From Daphnia carinata (lineage: Eukaryota > Arthropoda > Branchiopoda > Diplostraca > Daphniidae): 64,000 nt of DNA. The DNA lies in contig NC_081336.1 of the NCBI RefSeq assembly GCF_022539665.2, forward strand, positions 248,001 through 312,000, written 5' to 3'. This document shows positions 10,867 to 20,488 of this stretch, in pieces. The notes under the pieces were generated by a model, which searched no databases, was not told the DNA's origin, and saw only the letters and a program-made list of their open reading frames with translations. The translations under genes and the position numbers were made by a program. Position 1 is the stretch's first letter, and every line of letters starts with the position of its first letter.

Positions 10867-13344
10867 ATGGACAACAGACATCAGCTAGTTTTACTGGCAA
10901 CATGCTTCTTGATAATCATCGCATCAGGAGCAAGAGAGACCTTTTGTAAGTCAACTATTGAATATCTATATTACTTTTTTTTTTTATAATGTAATGTTTT
11001 AAATGGTGACAATTTTAGCCCAAAGGCGCCAAAGACTTCTAGAGGAGAAGAGAAGACAGCAGCTAAATTCATCGAATAGTATAGTTACAGCTACGACAAC
11101 TCCTGCACCTATCCAATGTGAGTATTTTTACCGATACGCGTCGTCTGCTGATACGATAGTACGCAAATAACTAATAACCTTTAATCTAGTAACAGTGGCG
11201 AGTAGTATAAACGAAGCTGTGGCTGCCAGCAATGAAGTGGCATTTGAAATCGAAATGAATACTGGGCTCAACTGGGAGCAGTACCTCATCCCCATACCAA
11301 GTAGCATGGGAATTCTAGCCACCATGATGATGGCAGCTGGTCAGACGGATGATTTCCCGCTGAATGAACATGTGCCGTCTGGTGGATTTCGTTACATGAA
11401 ACATTCCGACAGCTTCAGAAGATCCTTGTTGCAAATCGGCCACGAGAGCTATCGGGCCTTCTTGTGCGCGCATAACAACATGAACAAGATACGGCTCTCG
11501 ACGCTCACCATCCCTGCCTACATAAAAGCGGCTATCGACATCCTTGGCACCGGAGATGTACAATTGATTCAACTGCGTTTACACAGACCGTTGAGTGTCG
11601 TCATGAAGTCGATTAATGACAATGTAAACTGGTCTGAGGAGGTATCCATCGCTTTTGGTCGGCTGTCAAATCTGACAGATGAAGTTCATTTGGCTGCCGT
11701 TAGTTCCTATAACGTCAAATCAGCTCGCACGTTACAGTTGTCCGCTAAGCAGTCGACCAGTCAATTAACAGCCGACCTTCTTCAGCAATCGCTGAAGAAT
11801 TTAGAGGAACGAGTGACAAAGGATTTGGATGGGTTCGATCGAGGATTAAAGGATTTACAGGAGGCACAACTTTCAGTTCCGACGGCTATGGAAAGTTTTG
11901 GGATGAATGTGAAACACTTTGTTTTTAACGTCGTCTTAGGTAGCGTAGCTTTCATTTTCATAGCCATTATTAGCTTGAAGTAAATGTTTGATTTCATACT
12001 TTTTTTTTTTTAGGTAGCGCCATGAAACTTGTAACCACCATGCTCGGTGGAAGAAATAGATTCGGATCTTCGTCTCACGGAGAAAGTTCAATCCAACAAG
12101 AAAATGATACTGCCATCTCACCACCTGATCCTTGCATTTACGACCATTATCTTCCTACATTCAAAATTTTCGCTAAAAGTTTGACACTTTTGAACGAGTA
12201 CCAAACACTGCTGTCCATCAATTCCGCCAAAGGGAGCTATAATAAGACGCAAGACATGGCAGAGTATAAGAATTTCTTAAACATCACCAGCCAATGCGGG
12301 CCAATCAGAGAAGTTATTGAAACGGGATTAGAAACTATTGACCAGCTACACCAATTGGCCAACACTACAAAAATGCCAGATGGGTTAGAGCAAACGGAAG
12401 TGACGAACAAAGAGTCCAGATTCGAAGAATGGAGGAAAAAGGAATTTGAAAGAGTGCGCAAGTTGATGGAGTCCTTCAATGAAGAAGCGAAATATTTAAG
12501 AAATGTCGCTCTAAGGGTGCCGGCATATGACATTCGTTCTGGAAATGTTACGCGTCCGGGTGAAAAGTTTTGGACTGGCGAGCAAGCAAAAGCAAACGCA
12601 TATTACAAAGTCGCACTGCACGAAGAAAAGTTGGAAGTATTGAGACGCTCATTGAATGGTCATTGGAAGCAAATAATCTCCAAGACTGACGAATCCATAC
12701 GTGTATTAAAGGAAATTCACACATGGAAAGCGGAAGAATTGGGACTGGAGCAAGCCGTGAAAATGTTGGAAGCGGGCATGACCGAGATGAGCTCGCTCAA
12801 AAAGAACTGGAGTTTACTGGTTCGTTGTTTCATCCAGCTATCTCAAATAATTAAAACGATCAGCGACAGCAATGTGGAGCATTTTGTCAATCACCTGGAA
12901 ACAACGATTGGCACGGAGTCCTTCAAAAGGGGCAATGGCCAACTCAAAAGCTGGGTCATCCAGGCAATACAAGAGAAAACTGTTAAAGCCAATCAGGCGA
13001 TGAGTTTAGTTCACGACATGGCTGCTACGTATACTGGTATTTCCACTAAGTACCTGATGCCACGGGTGCACACACTGGATCAAATGATGAATTTCCAAGA
13101 AACTAATTCGACAGTTATGTTTTACAAAAGGAATCAATTAATTGAATCTTGCATTGACGACCAACTCAAAATCCAACAATTGATTGAAGAAGAGAAATTG
13201 CGGATGAGGGAAAAAGTCGAATCTCGTGGCCGTCAGATACGTCAGCAATACGCTATGATTTATCAACTAGAAGAAGATAATGTTAATAATGGACCCAGTG
13301 ATGATTCTGCACTAATTCTAGACATTAATGTGGATGATTTCTAA
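10867..13344 (+). CDS. Large secreted helix-rich protein, unrecognised family, copy B
   Basis: Exons 10867-10945, 11019-11117, 11190-11939 and 12014-13344 give 752 residues. The signal peptide is MDNRHQLVLLATCFLIIIASG. Exon 2 encodes a basic glutamine-rich stretch (QRRQRLLEEKRRQQL) absent from copy A. From NWEQYL onward it aligns with copy A throughout: DFPLNEHVPSGG, FRRSLLQIGHESYRAFLCAHNNMNKIRL, FGMNV, ESSIQ, DPCI and a C-terminal coiled coil ending in an acidic tail. Several N-glycosylation sequons are present. It is head-to-head with copy A, so the pair may be co-regulated. Function unknown. Confidence 0.8.
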
Positions 13345-16085
13345 AATCCATGGAATTTCTTTATTTGTCATTAATTTTTTCATTGCGAGTTCTTAGGAAT
13401 CGAACCTCGTACATATGAAACGCCAACCCAGGGTATTTCTGCAATGCCAAGACGGAACATACTATATCAGAAACATTTGTGGGTCTGTCGATGTATGCAG
13501 CGCAAACAAAGTTACGATAATAAATAACGTCTTGTTGGCTAAATGATATAGCATTTGACTGATACGACTGATACGATAAAATAAAAAATGGGAAAAGCCG
13601 GCTTATTTTAAAAGATGGCCGAATATAATTTCCAGCGGACGGCGCTGCAAGTTCACCAGCCTCTAGCGGCTGAAATCAGAACTATTTTTTGACATGCGAT
13701 TCTCATTGTTTACTTTGTTGTTACGTTGAAAGCGTGTATTTGGGTTTACTTCGTCGGAATAGCTTGTTGTTTTTACCTCCACCCCTATTATTGATGTGCA
13801 AATTTTACGCTGCTTCGTTACCAACACAAAATGTAAGCTGTTGAGCATAGAACAAGGTAATATTAACGTACTTTTGGAAAACCAGGTCTCATGTTGTATC
13901 ATTCTGAATAAAGCCATTGTTACACGCATGGAAGCATTCATTTCTCAATGCAACAAAATATTCCCACTCTGTAACAAAAGATTTTTTTATTGAAATAAAC
14001 CTTCAAGAGATTCTAACCAGATGTGCTATTTGCTATCAATATTCCGCAAGATTTGGATCTCCTGTTTACTTTTTCTGGTCATAACCATATCTGTTCCACT
14101 ATCATCTTAATTCTGATGGCTATCAAATTAAGGGAATGGTTTTGAAACATTTGCTTCAATTATTATAAGTGTGGTAGTGCTTTGAAGTGGTATACAGGTC
14201 GTACCTAAAAACTGAACTTTACGAACTTTGAATGGCCATGTTATGTTAATTTACTATAGTTTACGACTGAAACTATGCAGATCTTGCGCTCCTTTTAAAG
14301 AAGAACATCGTTCATTTTTTACATTTTCGGAATTTCAACTTCCGGTTTAAGATCCGGTTTCAAAATGCTTAATAACTCACTATCTGTTGGTCTGAACGAA
14401 AAAAGACCGACATTTTCGTAATCCTCGTGAAATTTGGGGTCGAATCCATGTGTCAGTAGAAAATACCCGAAAATCGTCAAAAATCGCAAATTTCCCTGAA
14501 CTATAGTTCAGGAAAAATCGCGATTTTGGCCAAATTCGACTTTTCGCCAAAAACAGGTCAAAGTAGGTCCGACATACCTAAAATTTCATAAGGATCACGA
14601 AAATCATATTCATTTTGTTATGGGTTCACTATTTCTGGAGATATAGACTACTTCCGGTCACTTCCGGTAAATTTTGGTTTCAACTTTGCAAAAAGTAAAA
14701 AATGAACATTAATATTCTAAACATTTCAAGCATTTTAATCATAACTGATATGGTATGGCGGTTTTTTTTCGTGTTTTTTATGCTATTTCACTGCTGTTTG
14801 ATCTTGCGAGTTGCTTATCTGCGATATTGTAAGCGCTTCGTCCTGCGACTACTAGTTGATTTACTTCGTTGTTGCGCTTGAAAAAGAATGAACTTTCTGA
14901 GACTGATAAAGGCCAAGCAAACAAGCAAACAAGCAAAGAACCAGCAAGTTTTGTATTTCTTTTCTAAAGTAATTTTTTTATTTGGTTCCAGAAATTACAA
15001 CTAGATGACACTACTGTGCTCCTTAAAGAAACAAGTAAGCAGTTGAATCTGTTTGTTAGCTTCCTTAATTGTGTTACGTTTCCTATGTATTTTCATCCAA
15101 AACATAAGGACATGTTATCTAATAAAAAAAAGAGGAGAAGAAAATCTTTAGTTCCAGAAAGAAAAACTGGATATCGCAATGGTGAATTACTATCGTTGTG
15201 TGATTACGAGCAACGAGTGAACAATCGTGTTTGAAATATTCATTAAGTTCGGTGTTCCAAAGGAAAATTCAGCTGAAACATAACGGTGCGTTATTACTAT
15301 TCCATATTTCGTTGTTTTATGGCAATACTCCAAATCCATTGTTTTGCATGTAACAGGTAATCCCTTGTTATCGGCTCCCTAGCAAGCTGGTGAACTTTAA
15401 ACAAATCTTTGCAACCCTTATCAGTTGCTTATCATCACTTTAGTATGAACCTCATTGAGAGGTATTTAACTCAAATTTTGGCTACCGTTACAATAAAAAA
15501 CTGATCTTATAATTGTGATCAGGCTCTTAAACTATAACCAAGAAGGAATTGAAGCCAGAGGACAGTCAGCGTGAGAAATTAATTGGAATACCACCACTTC
15601 ATTCTAAAACCCTTTGTCTATTTCAACTTCTGTCAGTTCCAGACTGGAAAATGCAGCATACTTCTCTTGGTTGTGGTGCTTATGATTAGCCACTACAGTT
15701 CAGCAGTCTTCATGTTATCTCTACTTAATCAGCCAACATACAAAGATGTGGGCAGCAGAAGCATTATTTTTTGGTATTTTATGTTTATTTCCTGTCTATC
15801 ATTGCTTTTTTTAAATTTGATGTCCCATTATAGAACTGCAGATTGTTGTCTTCTATCTCAAACTTGCCAGGCCTATAATTTTCCATGTCCTGACAACTGG
15901 CGTAAGTCAATTTGCCTTCTCTATTAAAATTTTGTCAATAATCATATATTCCTCTTCTAGTAACACTTTTTTTTCTTATTACCATTTAGAGCTATGCCAT
16001 CTACGTCTTCTGCTCCAAGCAAAATTGATCATTAAGATTCTAAGTTTTGCACCTTCTTTCGCCCTGTTCTCATTTCATCGCCACC
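13345..16085. other. Gene-poor stretch
   Basis: About 2.7 kb with no gene I can support. The part at 14190-14750 is rich in TTCCGG and AAAATCG-type short repeats and looks like an old dispersed repeat. It contains a perfect 18-base palindrome at 14495-14512. The open frames at 15016-15234 and 15583-15927 have no recognisable similarity or coding character. Confidence 0.45.
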
Positions 16086-16198
16086 CGTCGCTTCGTCTTC
16101 GTCTTCGCCTCGCCCGTCGCTTCGTCTTCGTCTTCGCCTCGCCCGTCGCTTCGTCTTCGTCTTCGCCTCGCCCGTCGCTTCGTCTTCGCCTCGTAGTT
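16086..16198. repeat. 29-base minisatellite (CGTCGCTTCGTCTTCG...)
   Basis: Three near-identical 29-base units (CGTCGCTTCGTCTTCGTCTT then CGCCTCGCC) are followed by a shortened fourth. The repeat is strongly pyrimidine-biased on the plus strand. It lies just left of the inverted-repeat element at 16265. Confidence 0.85.
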
Positions 16199-16264
16199 GC
16201 CCTGTCATCAATTCGCCGTCGGGGTATCGTTGTATTTTGTTTTTTGTTTTATCTGTATTGCAAG

Positions 16265-16610
16265 TTAACCCGTTGGCTGCCACCCATTTTTCTCCCCTTT
16301 TTTTTGTTAGCTTGTAGGGACGGGCCGCGCTGCTCTACTCCATGGTCTATGTGCCGTGGGGTGGAGCAGTCGCAACTGCCCAAGATTCGCCGTAAGGCGT
16401 TCAGGCAATGCACCGTAGGGATTCCCCTTGTTCGATGCGGTGGTGTTACCTGAGGGTGTGCATTCCCTGTAAAGGTTTCCACCATCGTATCAGCCCGGAC
16501 TTGTCTTCGGACAAGTCCCTTTTTCGTCAAGGATCCTTCAGACATGGCCCGTAGTATAGTAGAAGCGCAACCTAAGGGTTGTATATATGGCGTGGCAGCC
16601 AACGGGTAAA
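16265..16610. mobile_element. Short inverted-repeat element, TTAA-type (piggyBac-like MITE?)
   Basis: Perfect 16-base terminal inverted repeats, ACCCGTTGGCTGCCAC at 16268-16283 and its complement at 16592-16607, bound about 340 bases. The left flank is TTAA and the right flank TAAA, so a TTAA target duplication with one change is plausible. The ends start CCC, as in piggyBac relatives. The interior is GC-rich compared with its surroundings, has no long credible gene, and carries a 9-base-pair hairpin with a TTCG loop (16497-16518). The superfamily assignment is an inference. Confidence 0.65.
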
Positions 16611-16615
16611 CTAAG

Positions 16616-16645
16616 TGTATGTATGTATGTATGTATTGTATTGTA
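16616..16645. repeat. GTAT/TGTAT microsatellite
   Basis: A run of GTAT units grading into TGTAT/TGTAA repeats directly after the right end of the inverted-repeat element. Confidence 0.8.
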
Positions 16646-17214
16646 ATGTAATGTACGTTGTGTTAAATGTAAAACAGTGGAGGAATTGTGGGTGGATGGC
16701 GGGACAAATAAAAAGCAATTCTTTCAACTTATGAGTTTGGACTTGTTTATTTTTAAAAGTTAAACTTATATATAGATTATTAATTAAGACTAGGACGTTC
16801 TAACTGTTGAACAAATTTGTTAGACTTGGCTATCACTTCCAATCTTGAACTAATTCATCAAATTATAGAACAATTGGACAAACAACTTCTCATAGCCGAC
16901 ATATGCACAGTTTACGAACACTTTACGAAGACAGAATGTGACTAAAATTACCAAGCACTCTAGCTACAGCTAGGAGAACAGCATTTTCCCAAACAAGCAT
17001 ATGAAAAATCAACGATACTCAGCGAAGATTGTAGATCTCATTTGGCGAACTGGAACCCAATTGAGCACATGGTTATTTCAGTCGAGCAACAATCTCCTCA
17101 TCTTTGTGCAGATTGTGGCAGTCAAAATCGAATCATTGGTTATCTAACATTTAAAAATTGTCATTAAAAAAACTATCAATCAGCTCACCATCAGCTTAAC
17201 TTCACTAGGTTTCT

Positions 17215-17600
17215 GCTATGTTCAACTGAGTCGTACTATCTTCCAGGAGACCTTCTGAGTTGTAACCATCTCTAATAACACGAGGAAGGAAGTCAAACCA
17301 TTGCAGTGGACCACCATGCAGGATGTAGTAGGCATCAGGAGTTTTTTCCTAAAGAGAATATTTACTGTTATTACAATTTCTAGAACAAATTTATCTTTGA
17401 TGGCAAAATTTCATAATCCTACACACAATAAACAAGATTACACATCAATCCTCGGATCACTAAGGAATTGGAGCAGCAATTTGGATGTAAATTCTATGCA
17501 CAAATGGGTTTCGTAGGCTCTCAACCATGAAACAATTATGACGACCTTCTCCAACGGAACACCATGCTGAAATGATCTCTTTACTGAAGTTAGGAAGCTG
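17215..17600 (-). pseudogene. Decayed coding-like stretch, possibly retroelement-derived
   Basis: Two minus-strand frames look protein-like: one reading LPNFSKEIISAWCSVG then NPFVHRIY, the other DAYYILHGGPLQWFDFLP. Stops and frame changes interrupt them. The first recalls a phrase found in LINE reverse transcriptases, but the match is short and made from memory. This is a low-confidence call. Confidence 0.2.
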
Positions 17601-17696
17601 GCAAATAGTTAGAACTTCGTTCACTAGGTGTCTCTTTTACCAGATGAGAACCTCCCAAGATTCAATCATGGGTATCTCGCCATGAATGATGGCATC

Positions 17697-19970
17697 TATG
17701 GCAATCCGTTTTACCCCCCCCCCCCTATGGCAATCCGTTTTACATAAAAAAAAAAAAAAAAATGTCGAAAAAAAAAAAAAATCACACTTTTTTTTTCCGA
17801 CACGTAGCCATCTACCGCTCAGACTCGTTATTACTGGCGTAGGCAATTTCAGTCCATTGGATGCCATTCGCAGTTAAGTTCAGTAGCGTGGATGGAGAAT
17901 AACGCGTGGCTGGAGAAACAATTGAAAAATGGATAAGATAATAAATCAAAAGGATGGTAAGTATAAACATTATTATATTGGTTTTGAATTATTAATTATT
18001 GTTTATTAGATCAAATTATGGACCTGCAGGCGCAATTATTGGAACAACACAAAATATTAGATAACAGCAAAGCTAAGGATGGTAAGGCCTAATACATAAT
18101 GATTCTATTTATTTGCTTTTATTCATTTGTGTTTTGTAGCTCAAATTTTGAGTCTACAAGCTCAGTAGGGGAAAAAAACAAATTGGAACGGAACAGTTTC
18201 CAAACAGTGAAGCAGGTTTTTCCAAACTCATCCCTAACTGAACATGAGGATGAATTGGCATTAGGCGAACACAGTCAGGTACCTAAACTTTTCAAATAAG
18301 AATTCAAAATAAGTATAGAATTTTAACAAACAATTATTTATTGTTTAGTTATTCAGTCTACCACCTGACAGTGTGTTAAAGTTAAATTCTGTTAGTGCTG
18401 CACTAAAAGAATTGTTAGTAATAAGTCCATGCAGCGAAGGAAGTGAACAATTGTGGGACCGTATTTGGGCTGAAAATGGGTGTGGTACGGAAACCCAGAA
18501 ATAGCACGAGTTCAACATAAAACATGAATTAGGTACTTTTCGGTTTTTTGTCTATCGAAAAAATATTTTTAATGCTATTATTTTGCATTCACAGAATTTT
18601 AGCGGGGGATCAAGTCAAGTCTGGAAGTGTTACAGGAGGGAAGAGTGAGCCTATAGTTGAAAAACATTGAAAGTGCATTACCATTAAGGTATGAGGTAAA
18701 GTAATAGAGTATGCAAATTGTCTAATGAGAAGTACCATCTTGTGTGAATGAATCCTGTGTAACAGCAATCCTTTATAGTTCTGTCACAGCTAGAAGCCTC
18801 AAATAATTCTGCTTCTCTTGCTAAAGAACAACTTGTCCTTTACATTCAGAGTGTTGGTGAAGCTGGGTACCTAAATGGCCCTAAAGATGTTTCATTTCGT
18901 TGGCATTGCAGCGATGAACATCATACATGGACTTTTTAGGTATGAAAGGAATTTTCTTGAAAATTTTTTGAATTTATGACAAAGCATTTCTCCTGCTTTT
19001 TGCCAACCATGTCTAATCTAAAAAAAAAATTTATCCAATAGGAAAGGATTTTCAGCATACTGGGAACACAACTATCAACAATGCAACATTCTAGGGGTGC
19101 TATTTTATCATTCAAGAGCCTTATACAATGATTATCATCTGCAATTTGTATGGCCTTTCCCAAGCTTCTGCCAGAAGTTGAATCTATAAGTCATGTAAGT
19201 CACATGAGCAACAATTGAGATACTTAATGGTGTTTTTCTTTTCTCAGCATAGGTTATAGTAACATTGGATCTGAAAAGATTCTTGGTTGGGGCAAGACAC
19301 TGAATAAATTGTAATGATTGAATGGATGACATGACATTTCTATACTTAATTTGGATTCCCGAGACGGTATTTGATATTTAAAAAATTGAAGTGCATATCT
19401 GGGCTCCCTTCCTTTCCGTAGCCCCGTTTCCCCTTGACTCGTAATAAGCCCGTAGGGGGTCATGCCCCTACTGTACGGTATATATAAAAATAACATATAC
19501 CGAGGTTTGGAGGGCTCTGGCCGGAAAGGGGACGTGGGGTCCGCTTAGTCCGATGATGTGTTCACGGAGGGCGACGTGGTTACCCACAAATCCGAACTAA
19601 AGGTTAATCGCTCCTGTAAAAATGTTCCATATCTTCGGCTCTTTTTCCGGCTTCTCTTAGCCAATCACCGGGTAATCTCCCCGGTGGGTCAACAAGGCAG
19701 TGTCTCCCCCTGCCTGGGTTGACGGCAACTTTTGAAAGGGCTATTGTGCCTTTTTAAAGTTGCAAAAATAATTGTAATGTGCAGAGAATTGTCAATAAAA
19801 TTTTTTTATGAAATATTTTTTGCAAAATTTGTTTCTTTCATTGTCTGTGTTAGCTGTGTTCACATATTACATTTATAAACTTTTTTTTTTTTTTTTTTGC
19901 TTTATTTGTTTTTGTCACCTTTGATGGTAAGCATTGTTTCCATTGGTTTATCGTTTATCTGTAAGTATTC
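17697..19970 (+). mobile_element. Left arm of a 5.6 kb palindromic element
   Basis: This ~2.3 kb arm is repeated in inverted orientation at 20489-23337. It begins with TATGGCAATCCGTTTTAC, present twice around a poly-C tract, then a long A/T homopolymer. Short exon-like pieces follow: ATGGATAAGATAATAAATCA with a GTAAGT donor, a glutamine-rich coiled-coil phrase (IMDLQAQLLEQHKIL), a frame containing VKQVFPNSSLTEHEDELALG, and LPPDSVLKLNSVSAALKELL. Stop codons interrupt both arms, so any protein is no longer complete. I do not recognise the domain. A GC-rich structured block lies at 19490-19765. Confidence 0.75.
19666..19763 (+). other. Three consecutive hairpins (structured block)
   Basis: Three perfect or near-perfect stem-loops stand in a row: CACCGGG/CCCGGTG (19666-19686); GTCAAC/GTTGAC enclosing AGGCAG/CTGCCT (19688-19723); and GCAACTTT/AAAGTTGC enclosing a GAAAGGGC-type inner stem (19725-19763). 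An AT-rich stretch and AATAAA follow. The same block is kept in the right arm at about 20699-20797. Whether it is transcribed is unknown. Confidence 0.6.
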
Positions 19971-20488
19971 AGTTATTATTAATTACACTCTTTGAATTCT
20001 TCAACTTAAATTCAAGGAATAACGTGTTACATCTGGATAATTTTTGAAGTAATTTGGTATTTTATTTTACTCGTATGGGAACCGATCCCCAGACATTCAG
20101 CGTGCAACGCCGATGCTCTAACATTGAGCCACGAGATATATCGAAATATTTTATTATCGCATATCATATGTTATCGTCTAGGATGTTTATGCAATCTTTC
20201 ACAACTATATGTTTATCTTTCTATTGTATTCGTAAGGTTCATAGCTCTGTGGTAGAGCCTATAGCTGTGATTCCTGTTACTCTGGGTTCAAACCTCAGTA
20301 TATGTGTTAAAATGAAGTAGAATAAATGTAGAAGAGTATGTTGCAGTGCATTTCAGTTTTATTCTAAGTGAAATGCAAATCCACAAGTGACTAGAAAAAA
20401 GCTAACTTGTCATCACATGATTCATGGCTCACTGGTAGAGCAGCGGCGCGGTATGCCGAACATCCAGGGTTCGATCCCTGGATAATAG
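19971..20488. other. Palindrome spacer with three tRNA-like sequences
   Basis: About 520 bases that are not part of either arm. They contain three segments with A-box and B-box character: minus strand about 20076-20141 (GGCTCAATGTTAGAGC and GGATCGGTTCCC), plus strand about 20238-20300 (AGCTCTGTGGTAGAGC and GGGTTCAAACC), and plus strand about 20425-20490 (GGCTCACTGGTAGAGC and CCAGGGTTCGATCCCTGG). None folds into a clean tRNA: the T loop of the third is one base short and its anticodon loop lacks T33. Confidence 0.55.

Noticed and set aside
13381-13440. Possible minus-strand tRNA (GGTTCGATTCC-like sequence)
   Set aside because: The T-arm stem does not pair and no matching D arm or acceptor stem is present.
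15016-15234. 72-residue frame as a gene
   Set aside because: No domain, no splice logic, no paralogue, and composition like its non-coding surroundings.
16032-16283. Arg/Lys/Glu-rich minus frame
   Set aside because: It is produced by the 29-base minisatellite and has no gene structure.
19500-19765. Spliceosomal snRNA or hammerhead ribozyme in the structured block
   Set aside because: No recognisable U1, U2, U4, U5, U11 or U12 signature, and the CTGATGA core of a hammerhead is absent.
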